A stretch of DNA of 64,000 nt from Cerasibacillus quisquiliarum (GCF_014202495.1 NZ_JACHHA010000009.1:1-64000), one strand, 5' to 3'; shown: positions 1-9,008, counted from the first letter of the stretch. Made by a program: numbers and translations. Notes: generated by a model from the sequence alone, not told the origin.

Positions 1-115
1 ATTAAGAATAGACAAGTGAATTCCCTCCTGAATTTGGTTTTCGTCGACTTTAATTCTACAGGGAAACTCACTTGTTTTCTATTTTTTAGATAAAATATAG
101 TGTGAGTGAATTTTG

Positions 116-160
116 ACACATTCGTTAAATAAATGATTCATTTAACGAATGTGTTTTTTC
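116..160 (+). terminator. Strong intrinsic terminator
   Basis: A perfect 15-bp stem (116-130 with 140-154) closes a 9-nt loop and is followed by a run of T. It probably ends a plus-strand gene lying left of the window. Confidence 0.85.
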
Positions 161-660
161 CTTCACCAACACTATTTATTGTAGAGCCATTGTTGCCCAA
201 TAGGCGTTCTCTTTTTCTTTTCATTTCTTTCCTTCAAACTTACTTTCAACACTTTTTCCTTTTGTAGAGCTCATTATAAATTCACAATCTACATAATTAA
301 GCGGTCGAATATATGTGAACATCCATGTCTATTTCATGTATCCTTTAAGGAAATATTTTCCCATACCAAACATTTGAATAATGAACCCTTCACAGAGATT
401 AAACGTCTTCTTGAATCAATAAAGGAAAGTGTGGTTGTTATCTGGATTGCCTCTGATTTCACATCGCGAATTATAGGCTATTCGAAGGATTTGAAACAAA
501 ACCAATAAAGACAATGGTGATGTTATTCCCCAAAAATTATCTGTCCCTACATATCCGTGGTCTGTTTCCTCCCAACCTAAATTATTATAAAATTTATGGA
601 GAAGATTGGGGATTTGATGAATTTAATATGCTAGTTATTAATGACCAGTAAAAGTTAGGG
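161..660 (+). pseudogene. Degraded coding remnants, family unknown
   Basis: No intact gene is visible. An open stretch without a usable start runs to a TAA near 508 (its tail reads like ...LLESIKESVVVIWIASD). A second stretch in another frame continues to a TAA near 652 (ending ...GEDWGFDEFNMLVINDQ). Both have protein-like composition and overlap near 455-510, as expected from a frameshifted, start-less fragment of one old gene. I do not recognise a family, and chance open frames in AT-rich DNA are possible. Confidence 0.25.
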
Positions 661-1213
661 TATTCTTGTGAAATAATGTAATCAAATGAATGGTCCAAGA
701 AAACATCCACACCTCCAAGTGTTCAATTTTACTTGACGGTTACAATGGGTGCTTTGGTTGGTACACAAGGTAAAAATAATACGAAACAGCATAGTCTTTT
801 GTGAACTATGCTGTTTTATTTGAGTATAATAAGTACTGCATTTTGAGGTGCAATTCTTATGTATTTTTAATGACAATTTAATGCACAAGGTATATTTTTG
901 CGATATGTAATAGATCCCTGTAATTGCTAGAAAATACAGTGTCTAATATTTCATCTTTGTCTTTCAGCAGTTTAAGGTAAAATTATATTGAAGATACCCT
1001 CCCTTTTGGAAAAAAGAAAAACTATAATTTTGTTGTTCAAATTTACAACTAAGTTTTCCCTATTGAATTAATTTTCAATATAAATTGACTTTTAGGAGAA
1101 GTAAAGATAATTTTATCATAAAAGGAGGTTTAAGGGAAGAAAGACTCATACTTAGAAAATCTTTAGACAAAATTCAGTTTAAAGATATTCAATTTATAAT
1201 AGGAGAGAAAACT
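661..1213. other. Non-coding stretch
   Basis: I see no gene here. It holds the hairpin at 784-821 and the upstream region of the secreted-protein gene. A TTGACT...GATAAT pair near 1085-1110 has a 15-bp spacer, too short to call a promoter confidently. Confidence 0.4.
784..821 (+). terminator. Terminator-like hairpin
   Basis: A 12-bp perfect stem (784-795 with 805-816) with a 9-nt loop and a short T-rich tail. It lies downstream of the degraded stretch above and may be what remains of that transcription unit. Confidence 0.6.
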
Positions 1214-2326
1214 ATGAAAAAAGTAACGATTTTATTTTTAATGGGCATCATGTTATTTATTCAACTATTATTTAATGTAGATACAATAAATGCGAGTAAT
1301 ATCCCTCAAAAGGTACTATCACTGCAAACAGACGAAGAGTATTCTGATGATGGTTATGATATTAATTACTAACGGAATTGGACAAAACTTGTATGGTGGA
1401 TATCTAACAAAGTTGGAAACTTTATTTATCAGAGGCAACCTACGAGACAAGTTGGGCCAAATTGGGACACAATAAGCTCTGGTACTATTAGTTTTAATTC
1501 GGGAAATTATGGAACTTCAACTAGGCATACAGTTAGCGTTCAACACCGTGATCATGAGATAGATACATGGCCTCAAACTTCAGTGGTTAACTGGGCTTCT
1601 AAAATATCAGTAATTATTACTAATCCCTCAAACACAGACGTTCGATCACGGTCTGTTACACATAATCAGCACACATACTATAAAGGCGGTCGTAATGGAA
1701 CATACACTGTAAAGTACGCGCAACGCAGTAAACAATCGTGGGATATTTGGTTAAGATTATTTCATTGGACTGGATCGTGCAGTATACCACCATGCCCTAT
1801 TCCAACAGGAGCAGAAACAGCCGCTGAGCTAAAAGATGGAGATGTCACCACTATTACTAACTTAGAGACAAATAAAGAATATAAAGCAATGCAGATAGAG
1901 GGCGGTTTTTATGTATTGCCTTCAAAGTCACATCTAGCTAATAATACTGCTTTCAAAGATGAAAAAACTTTTACGCTAAGCTCATTACAGAATCGTGCAT
2001 TTGATACTGAACTTGGAGTATTAGTACGAAACTTTAAGGGACTTTCTATTGGAGATAAAATTACTCTAGAAGATGAAATAAAATTAATTAGGTATGATAA
2101 GGACCTAGATGAAACTTTTTTTGGTTTTGAAGAGTTCGGTGGTACTATCACAGAATGGCCATTCAATGGAGACTTGACATCTGAATTTACAGTAGGAGAA
2201 AAAGTAGCGTTTAAATTTGAAATTGTCAAAGAACATTCAGATGGTCCATTTGAAACTTTAGATTATATTAAATATGGTCTAGATAATAATGGTAAGGCTC
2301 CTAAAATTGATAAATTTTTAAAATAA
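1214..2326 (+). pseudogene. Secreted protein gene interrupted by one in-frame TAA
   Basis: Start ATG 1214 follows an AGGAG-type RBS. The product opens with a signal peptide (MKKVTILFLM..., hydrophobic to about residue 22, cleavage likely near ASN). Reading stops at TAA 1370-1372 after 52 codons, but the same frame stays open from 1373 to TAA 2324-2326, so the full gene would be 371 codons. The downstream part is rich in Trp and Asn, has a Cys pair in a SCSIPPCP motif and an acidic C-terminal domain; it looks like an exported extracellular protein. I recognise no family. It could be a nonsense pseudogene, a readthrough gene or a sequencing error. A GTG at 1583 could serve as internal start but has no clear RBS. 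Confidence 0.6.
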
Positions 2327-2449
2327 AAAATAATCAATCTTTGGTTAGTTCGGGTAACAGAATATTATTATTGAATGGATAAAAAATTAAAGTAAATATA
2401 CAGATAAAATATTTATCCTGCATAAATGCGCTCGATGCTTGGGCAATAC

Positions 2450-2473
2450 AGCTTTGTCAATAGCTGCTTTTTA
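2450..2473 (+). terminator. Weak terminator
   Basis: A short AGCT/AGCT stem with an 8-nt loop followed by a T run, about 125 bases after the interrupted secreted-protein gene. Confidence 0.4.
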
Positions 2474-2499
2474 CAAAATTCATCGTCGGGAGATATAAT

Positions 2500-2700
2500 A
2501 TGAAAAGGAATATTGCGAAAATATTAAGCTTCATAGTAATTTTCACTTTGCTTTTCAGTTTGTTAAGATTATTAATCAATATAAATGTAATTCCTTGGAA
2601 CATATTAACAGATATTTTAATTTTACTGTTAGTCATTCCTATTTTAATCTTTATTTCCATTTTGTTATCAGTGAAATTAATAAATTCAATAGTAGATTAA
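2500..2700 (+). CDS. Small two-helix membrane protein, unknown
   Basis: Sixty-six residues starting with MKRNIAKILSF. Two hydrophobic segments (about residues 7-27 and 36-60) predict a small integral membrane protein with almost no soluble part. A GGGAG RBS lies about 7 bases before the ATG. No family is recognised and no partner is adjacent. A real small membrane gene is more likely than chance because of the RBS and the two clean helices. Confidence 0.5.
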   Translation: MKRNIAKILSFIVIFTLLFSLLRLLININVIPWNILTDILILLLVIPILIFISILLSVKLINSIVD

Positions 2701-3236
2701 AATTTCGTAATTTACCCTCCTATAATATAAAGGGTATTTATCAGCATAATAGGGAGTAGTCCTTGGATAGGTGCCTACTCCCACTTTTAACAAATAATCC
2801 AAGGAGAACTATTGTAAAAAATCAAAGCACACAGTCGTCTTGCCTAGCGGTAGGCTTTCCCCCCCACCGGATAAAGGGATTTTAATTTATGTTTAAAAAT
2901 TATCCAATAACCCCTTCTTGCTTAGATAATGACAACAAGGGGTTATTTAATATGAGTTAAGAATCCCTTATGGCCAGATTCTTACCTAATAACACAGTGG
3001 ATATTAATTGAGATAGATATGAAGCCTCTTATCACAAAACCGGTTAGGATGTTTTATATTAAGATAATGTGAAACTATGAAAAAATATTAGTTAATCTCT
3101 CGTTGATTATTAATAATAGTCGTCAATGAGCATGAAAAGGTTGTACAATCTCTTTTATAAATATGATAACTTTTTCTTAGTTATCAAGTGATGCGTATAT
3201 ATATATAATAAAAATAAAAAATCGATAAAAAAAGCT
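2701..3236. other. Intergenic region with several hairpins
   Basis: No gene is visible. Two overlapping hairpins compete: 2752-2759 with 2775-2782, and 2761-2768 with 2797-2804. A further 11-bp inverted repeat pairs 2906-2916 with 2937-2947 around a 20-nt loop. A C7 run lies near 2869. The rest is AT-rich DNA upstream of the flagellin promoter. Confidence 0.45.
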
Positions 3237-3262
3237 TAAACATTTTCTAAAGCAGCCGATAT
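3237..3262 (+). promoter_or_regulatory. Sigma-D (flagellar) promoter
   Basis: TAAA at 3237-3240, 14 bases, then GCCGATAT at 3255-3262, an exact match to the Bacillus sigma-D consensus. It drives the flagellin gene; the leader is about 75 nt. Confidence 0.92.
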
Positions 3263-3269
3263 AAATAAT

Positions 3270-3338
3270 GAACATGGGAAATCATGTTCAAAATGGGACA
3301 CAAGGACGTGACCCAAAACAATATAACATGGAGGTCAT
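3270..3338 (+). promoter_or_regulatory. CsrA-type translational control region of flagellin leader
   Basis: Three GGA motifs are presented by hairpins. Hairpin 1 pairs 3270-3276 with 3283-3289 and has loop GGAAAT. Hairpin 2 pairs 3295-3301 with 3308-3314, loop AAGGAC, and its ACAAGGACGT fits the CsrA consensus closely. The third GGA lies in the Shine-Dalgarno sequence (3330-3335), flanked by ATG/CAT. In Bacillus, CsrA represses hag translation by binding the SD and an upstream hairpin and is antagonised by FliW. Binding here is inferred from sequence. Confidence 0.75.
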
Positions 3339-3342
3339 TTAG

Positions 3343-4525
3343 ATGAGAATTAATCACAACATTTCAGCACTAAACACACATCGTCAATTGAACACTAATA
3401 CGGTTGCGGTGCAAAAATCACTTGAAAAACTGTCTTCAGGACTAAAGATTAACCGTGCAGGAGATGACGCAGCAGGTCTTGCCATTTCTGAAAAAATGAG
3501 AGGACAAATTCGTGGATTAGAAATGGCGTCTAAAAACGCTCAAGATGGAATTTCTTTAATTCAAACAGCAGAAGGCGCATTAAATGAAACGCACGCTATA
3601 TTACAAAGAATGCGTGAATTGGCTGTTCAGTCAGCAAACGATACTAATACTGATACAGATCGTGCAGAGCTTCAAAAGGAGCTTGCTGAGTTGATTACTG
3701 AAATAGATCGAATTTCATCAGACACAGAGTTTAATACTCAAAAATTACTTGATGGTTCTATTACAGAAGGATTTACATTTCATATTGGATCAAATGAAGG
3801 ACAAAACATTACATTAACTATTGGTGATATGTCCGCTACCGAATTAGGTGTCGATGGTCTAGATATTTCAAATCAAACAGATGCGGATGCAGCTATTACA
3901 ACAATTCAAACAGCAATTGATAAAGTATCTTCAGAACGTGCTAAATTAGGTGCTACTCAAAACCGTTTAGAGCACACAATTAACAATCTAGGTACTTCAG
4001 CTGAGAACTTAACAGCTGCAGAATCACGTATTCGTGACGTTGATCATACCGAAGCTGCTTAAAGCAGAGTGAGGTATAGTCGTCCTAACTGGTAACGGTT
4101 AGTGATGATCATCGGGTGAATTGCTGGAAACCCCTTAGAGCTTGTCTTACCACAACGGAGTCGGAAACGACAAACGTGACGGTTTGAAAAAAGACGAGAT
4201 TGGGCGATCAGCAGCCAAGCGCCTGGGGCGAAAGCCTGGCGAAGGTTCAACGACTAGGATAGACCATCTAAAAGCAAAGCTTATGATGATGAAATCCATA
4301 GGTGAACAAGGAAGCCGCTAATTTCCTTGGAATCCGAAGTGCCCGACCCCTACTAGAAATCTAGAGGGTGAAGATATAGTCTAGTCATTTATGAAAGTAA
4401 ATGTTCGCACGATGGCGAAAGAAATGATGGAGTTCACTAAGAACAACATCTTAACTCAAGCGGCACAAGCAATGTTAGCTCAAGCTAACCAAACACCACA
4501 GGGAGTATTACAGCTATTACGTTAA
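3343..4525 (+). CDS. hag: Flagellin, split by a group I intron
   Basis: The CDS is join(3343..4044, 4412..4525), giving 271 residues, the usual length of short Bacillus flagellins. Exon 1 carries the conserved N-terminal D0/D1 region ([11 protein letters not shown]..., then [19 protein letters not shown]) and the start of the C-terminal helix, ending at RDVD. Exon 2 resumes with [12 protein letters not shown] and ends QGVLQLLR, the canonical D0 tail. Without splicing, translation would run into the intron and stop at 4060-4062 after the aberrant residues HTEAA, losing the C-terminal polymerisation helix. The protein is exported by the flagellar type III system and forms the filament. A sigma-D promoter and CsrA-like sites precede it; a terminator follows at 4543. 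The exon junction restores the reading frame exactly, which strongly supports the splice sites. Confidence 0.95.
4045..4411 (+). ncRNA. Group I self-splicing intron in flagellin
   Basis: 367 nt with no homing-endonuclease ORF. The 5' site follows T4044 and the 3' site follows G4411 (omega-G). P1 is visible: exon end GAT plus intron CATACC pairs with GGTATAGTC near 4073-4081, placing the obligatory U.G wobble at the splice site with one mismatch beside it. Core elements are recognisable: AGCAGCCAAGC (P4/P6 region), GGTTCAACGACTA (R/P7 5' strand) and AAGATATAGTC (S/P7 3' strand). A hairpin CTGCT/AGCAG inside the P1-P2 region contains the spurious stop. The intron sits in codons for the highly conserved RDVD|MAKE motif. 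Confidence 0.93.
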
Positions 4526-4542
4526 TATTGAATTATTTAAAA

Positions 4543-4577
4543 GGAACTCTAGCTATGATAATGCTAGGGTTCTTTTT
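4543..4577 (+). terminator. Flagellin terminator
   Basis: A 10-bp stem (GAACTCTAGC with GCTAGGGTTC, one G.U pair) followed by T5, 18 bases after the flagellin stop codon. Confidence 0.85.
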
Positions 4578-4596
4578 ATAAGGAGTGATAATAAAA

Positions 4597-4793
4597 ATGG
4601 CAGTTTGTGCTTTTAGTGAACGAACTTACGAATTTTGTTTTAATACAGAATTTTTAATAAATATAGAGGATTATTAGCGGCTCATCCTACTTTACCAAGC
4701 CAAAGGCAAGAAAAACAGTTAGGATATGATGTTGAGTTTAAAATAAAGAATGGCAGTTATTGTTATTCTTTATTCTTGCAACATAAAGTATAA
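4597..4793 (+). pseudogene. Frameshifted remnant of a hypothetical protein
   Basis: ATG 4597 follows an AAGGAGTG RBS and reads MAVCAFSERTYEFCFNTEFL before drifting to a TAG at 4675-4677. Shifting frame at the T5 run (4646-4650) continues sensibly as NKYRGLLAAHPTLPSQRQEK and on to LFLQHKV, ending at TAA 4791-4793. Together the two frames read as one N-terminal fragment of about 65 residues. I recall similar hypothetical proteins of Firmicutes with an SQ.QEK.LGYDV motif but can assign no function. Likely a decayed gene. Confidence 0.5.
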
Positions 4794-4858
4794 AAGCTAT
4801 GCTAGTATGCGTGTAGGTAGCAACAATGTTAGCTCCTTAATAAAATACTTATTGTAAA

Positions 4859-4889
4859 ATAATGCTCTCGTCTTGAGCGTTATTTTTTT
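4859..4889 (+). terminator. Intrinsic terminator
   Basis: ATAATGCTC pairs with GAGCGTTAT (one G.U) around a 7-nt loop and is followed by T7. It closes the remnant gene above. Confidence 0.85.
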
Positions 4890-5013
4890 GCATATAAATA
4901 ATAAAAGCGAGGTTCTTTGAATTTCATAGTTGATGACAGTAAAATAAACATGATAAACAAATATTTTTCATACGACAAAATATATATGATGATTTAGTTT
5001 CTGTATAGAGAGG

Positions 5014-7077
5014 GTGGCCGTCATCGATTTAACGACGCGAATTTTAAAATATAAAAAATCTATTGTGATTGTCTTTATCGTTTTTGCGCTTGTTAGTGTT
5101 GTCGTGCAGTTCGGGGTTTCAGTAAATTATAGTATGTTTGATTATTTACCGAAGAACGCCCCATCAACGATTGCTATTGATGTGATGGAAGAAGAGTTTG
5201 CCTGGGATGTGGACAATACCCGTGTCATGATAAAAGATGTTAGTATCCAAGAGGCGCTTAAATATAAGGAAAGCATTGAAGCGATTGATGGCGTGTCTAA
5301 GTTGACTTGGCTTGATGACGCCATGGATATAAAGATACCGATTGAAATGATGGATACAGATCTGGTGGAAACATATTATAAAGATGGGCATGCCTTGTTT
5401 ACTTTCCATGTTGACGAAGGTAAAGAAGTAGAAGCGACAGATGCGATTTATGATGTTATTGGAGAGAAAAATGCGATGGCGGGGGATGCGTTAAATACAG
5501 CCATTTCCCAAAAAGCGACTGGGCAAGAAACGTTCAATGCAGCAGCGATTCTCGTACCGATTATTATTATCATCCTTTTGTTATCTACGAGATCCTGGAT
5601 TGAGCCAGTATTTTTCTTAATGGCAATCGGTATTTCCGTTTTAATTAATATGGGAACGAATATTTTTATCGGCGAAATTTCCTTCATATCACAAGCGGTC
5701 GCACCTATTTTGCAGTTAGCAGTCTCTCTTGATTATGCTATCTTTTTACTACATAGTTTTGATGATTATAGGAAAAGGCTTGAAAGTCCAGAAAAAGCGA
5801 TGCAATTGGCAATGAAAAGATCTTTCCCAGCGATTGCAGCAAGTGCTTCAACGACATTTTTTGGATTTATGGCGCTTACCTTAATGGATTTTGAAATTGG
5901 TGCTGATTTAGGTCTGAATCTCGTCAAAGGTATTTTACTTAGCTTTTTAAGTGTGATGATCTTTTTACCAGCATTGACATTAATGTTCTATCGCTATATT
6001 GATAAAACACAACATAGACAATGGTTGCCAAGTAAATACAAAATGGGGAAACATATTATAAAATTACGTTTGCCTGTTCTTTTAATGATAGCTATCCTCG
6101 TTGTTCCTGCCTTTCTTGCCCAAAGTAAGACGAATTTTATATATGGAATGGGAGAGTTACCAGAGGATACACGAGCAGGGAAAGATGTGGTGGAAATTGA
6201 AGAAGCATTTGGCAAATTTACGCCGATCGTTTTATTAGTACCAACGGGTGATCTTGCTAGAGAAGCAGAGCTTGTTGATGAACTGAGTAATCTCAAACAA
6301 GTGAAAAGTACGATTTCTTATACGAACATGATTGGTGCTACAATCCCACCAGAATATCTGGATAATTCGGTGAAAGAGCAGTTTTTCTCTGAACATTATA
6401 GTCGACTCATTTTAAATACAACAACAGATGCAGAGGGAAAAGAAGCATTTGCTTTAGTTGAAGATGTGCAATCTATGACGGAGAAATTTTATGAAGATGA
6501 TTACCATGCTACGGGAGAAAGTGTCACATTATATGATATGAAAAAGATCGTTGAAAAAGACAATGTGCTAGTGAATGGACTAACCGTTGTGATGATTGCG
6601 CTCGTCTTACTCATGACATTTCGCTCTTTGTCTATTCCAATTGTTTTAATACTAACCATCCAAACTTCCGTATGGATTAATTTAGCTGTTCCGTACTTTA
6701 CGGATGACCCGCTTGTTTATATTGGTTATTTAATTATTAGTATCGTTCAGCTAGCTGCGACAGTTGATTATGCGATTTTATTTACAGAGGATTATACGAA
6801 TAACCGAAAAGAGATGAGTGCTAAAGCAGCAATTATAAAAACAATCAACGAAAAGATTTTTTCAATTGGCGTTTCTGCGTCCATTCTTTCAAGTGTTGGC
6901 TTTATTTTATGGTTAACATCAACCGACCCAATTATATCGTCAATTGGTCTTTTACTTGGACGGGGAACATTATTAGCGTTTCTGCTTGTGATTCTCTTTT
7001 TACCAGCATTACTCGTCATATTTGACCGATTGATCGAAAAAACAACACGAAAAGCAAATTTTTATAAAGGGAAGTGA
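5014..7077 (+). CDS. MMPL/RND-family membrane transporter
   Basis: 687 residues with the duplicated MMPL architecture: TM1 (about 14-34), an extracellular domain to about 172, five helices to about 325, TM7 near 350, a second extracellular domain, then five more helices to about 675. The two fourth-helix motifs SLDYAIFL and TVDYAILF carry the Asp typical of proton-coupled RND/MMPL pumps. The substrate is unknown; lipids or hydrophobic compounds are usual for the family. The GTG start at 5014 is the only usual start codon after the upstream in-frame stop, but its purine-rich RBS is unusually close (1-2 bases). The next gene starts 4 bases after the stop, so the two form an operon. Confidence 0.88.
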   Translation: MAVIDLTTRILKYKKSIVIVFIVFALVSVVVQFGVSVNYSMFDYLPKNAPSTIAIDVMEEEFAWDVDNTRVMIKDVSIQEALKYKESIEAIDGVSKLTWLDDAMDIKIPIEMMDTDLVETYYKDGHALFTFHVDEGKEVEATDAIYDVIGEKNAMAGDALNTAISQKATGQETFNAAAILVPIIIIILLLSTRSWIEPVFFLMAIGISVLINMGTNIFIGEISFISQAVAPILQLAVSLDYAIFLLHSFDDYRKRLESPEKAMQLAMKRSFPAIAASASTTFFGFMALTLMDFEIGADLGLNLVKGILLSFLSVMIFLPALTLMFYRYIDKTQHRQWLPSKYKMGKHIIKLRLPVLLMIAILVVPAFLAQSKTNFIYGMGELPEDTRAGKDVVEIEEAFGKFTPIVLLVPTGDLAREAELVDELSNLKQVKSTISYTNMIGATIPPEYLDNSVKEQFFSEHYSRLILNTTTDAEGKEAFALVEDVQSMTEKFYEDDYHATGESVTLYDMKKIVEKDNVLVNGLTVVMIALVLLMTFRSLSIPIVLILTIQTSVWINLAVPYFTDDPLVYIGYLIISIVQLAATVDYAILFTEDYTNNRKEMSAKAAIIKTINEKIFSIGVSASILSSVGFILWLTSTDPIISSIGLLLGRGTLLAFLLVILFLPALLVIFDRLIEKTTRKANFYKGK

Positions 7078-7081
7078 TGAT

Positions 7082-8896
7082 TTGCGAAGAAAACGAGGGT
7101 TGTCTGTTTTAATAATTGTCCTTTTATTATTTACGATGTTCCCGTTAACTGTTTTATCGAAGGAACAAACGGATAGAAAAATAGAACGCGGCGAATACGA
7201 TACAAAAGATGAAGTCATTTATGGAAACTTAGATGTAAATGGTAAAACAAAGCATCTATATGTTGTCAATACGTTCCATATGACGAAACCAGGGATGATT
7301 GATGATTACGGGGCATATACGGATATTCGGAACTTGACCGACTTAACGGACATCAAGCAAACCGAAGATGAAAAAATTCAATTTCACGCGGATGAAGGGG
7401 AATTTTATTATCAAGGCGAATTACAACATCAATCACTTCCATGGAATATTTCAATTAACTATTTATTAGATGGTAAAAAGGTGGAGGCGGAAGATCTAGC
7501 AGGACAAAGTGGTTTTCTTGAGATTCAAATCGCCACATCTGCTAATAAGAAAGTAAATCCTCTGTTCTTTGAAAATTATTTAATGCAAATATCGCTTACA
7601 TTGGATCCATCAATATGTAACAATATCCAAGCTCCAGAGGGAACAGAAGCAAATGTCGGAAAGGATAAACAAATCACGTTTACAGTGATACCTGAACAGG
7701 AAGAAGAATTTATTATAACGACTCATGTAACAAATTTTGAAATGGATCCGATTAATATTTCTGCACTGCCTGCTAATTTAGCGATTGATGATCCGGATTT
7801 AGGAACTATGACAGGTGATATGCAGTCCTTATCTGATGCGATTAAAGATGTGAATGATGGTGTTTATGAATTAAATAAAGGGATTACTGACCTTAATGCT
7901 GGTGCTTCAGAATTAAGTAAGGGGTCTAAAGATTATCGGAATGGACTTAATAAGCTCGATCAATCTTCACAACAATTAGTTGATGGTTCCAAAGAAATTC
8001 GTGATATTTTACAAATGGTAAATGGCTCTATGCATGAAAATATGGATGTACCAGACATAAGTGAGATGAAAGCCCTTCCGAAAGGTCTACGAAAAATCGC
8101 TAGTGGTTTAAAAGAGACAGCTAATGGACTCGATATGCTACAAGAAAACTACGGAAAAGTATATAACCAATTAGATTGGGTTATGTTGCAAATTCCAGAG
8201 GGGTCTATTAGTGAGGAGCAAATTCAGGCATTATATGAAAGTGATGCAGATGCTCAAGTTGTAGATCAATTAGTTAAAACATATATCGCCGCTCAAACAG
8301 CTAAAAAAACATATCTTGCTGTTAAGGACGGGTTTGATGCTGTATCCGAAACGTTGAAACACCTATCTCATCCAATATATGAAATGGAAAAGCAACTAAA
8401 GACAATGTCCGATGCGATAGATCAGGCTATGAAAAACACCGAGCAACTGACTTTACTAGAAGAGTTACAGAACGGCTTATCGACTCTAGCAACCGAATAT
8501 CAAGCTTTCCATGACGGCTTAGTCCGTTATACAGGGGGCGTAAGTACGTTAACGACATCTTATCATAAGCTTGATGATGGCATTCAACAATTATCAGATG
8601 GCGTTTCTACTTTAAGTAAAGGGACAGGTGAACTGTATAATGGTACGAAGGCATTACAAGAGTCTACCGCTGATTTACCAGGTCAAATGGAATCAGAAAT
8701 CAAGCAGCAATTAGAAGCGTATGATTTCTCTGATTTTGAACCCGTATCATTTATGTCAGACAAAAATAAGAACATCGGTGTTGTCCAATTCGTGTTACAA
8801 ACTGAACGTATTGAAATTGAGGAAGTAGAGTCGGTTGAAGAAAAGGAGACGGAAGAGAAAGGGTTTTGGGCAAAACTATTAGATCTATTCAAATAA
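7082..8896 (+). CDS. Exported protein with LxxG heptad repeats, MMPL partner
   Basis: 604 residues from a TTG start with RBS AAAGGGAAGTGA overlapping the end of the transporter gene. It has a signal peptide or N-terminal anchor (RGLSVLIIVLLLFTMFP, residues 4-20), a beta-rich region, then two blocks of Leu-x-x-Gly heptads (about 255-305, for example LNKGITDLNAGASELSKG, and about 477-525) separated by helical coiled-coil-like sequence. These repeats are typical of YhgE/Pip-type and MMPL-associated proteins. The C-terminus is short and amphipathic (FWAKLLDLFK), without the multi-helix domain of full YhgE. Probably an extracytoplasmic accessory subunit of the transporter; this is inferred from context. 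Confidence 0.72.
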   Translation: MRRKRGLSVLIIVLLLFTMFPLTVLSKEQTDRKIERGEYDTKDEVIYGNLDVNGKTKHLYVVNTFHMTKPGMIDDYGAYTDIRNLTDLTDIKQTEDEKIQFHADEGEFYYQGELQHQSLPWNISINYLLDGKKVEAEDLAGQSGFLEIQIATSANKKVNPLFFENYLMQISLTLDPSICNNIQAPEGTEANVGKDKQITFTVIPEQEEEFIITTHVTNFEMDPINISALPANLAIDDPDLGTMTGDMQSLSDAIKDVNDGVYELNKGITDLNAGASELSKGSKDYRNGLNKLDQSSQQLVDGSKEIRDILQMVNGSMHENMDVPDISEMKALPKGLRKIASGLKETANGLDMLQENYGKVYNQLDWVMLQIPEGSISEEQIQALYESDADAQVVDQLVKTYIAAQTAKKTYLAVKDGFDAVSETLKHLSHPIYEMEKQLKTMSDAIDQAMKNTEQLTLLEELQNGLSTLATEYQAFHDGLVRYTGGVSTLTTSYHKLDDGIQQLSDGVSTLSKGTGELYNGTKALQESTADLPGQMESEIKQQLEAYDFSDFEPVSFMSDKNKNIGVVQFVLQTERIEIEEVESVEEKETEEKGFWAKLLDLFK

Positions 8897-8965
8897 TCGA
8901 TGATGTTAATGAAAACTAGAACAAAATGTGAACTACCCACTATTAAGATGATAGTAGAAATAATA

Positions 8966-9008
8966 AAAACGGCTTTTGCTCTGTATTTAGAGCTAAAGCC
9001 GTTTTATT
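8966..9008. terminator. Bidirectional terminator
   Basis: AAAACGGCTTT pairs with AAAGCCGTTTT (8966-8976 with 8995-9005), extended by GCTC/GAGC after one mismatch; T-rich on both sides. Confidence 0.85.

Noticed and set aside
682..888. 68-codon minus-strand open frame
   Set aside because: It runs through a terminator hairpin and has composition expected from AT-rich non-coding DNA.
1085..1372. Longer N-terminus for the secreted protein from 1085
   Set aside because: The ATG at 1214 has an RBS and begins a clean signal peptide; the upstream part is non-coding-like and contains another RBS-like sequence.
4059..4250. Open frame antisense inside the flagellin intron
   Set aside because: It follows conserved intron core sequence; coding would be incompatible with the ribozyme structure, and it lacks homing-endonuclease motifs.
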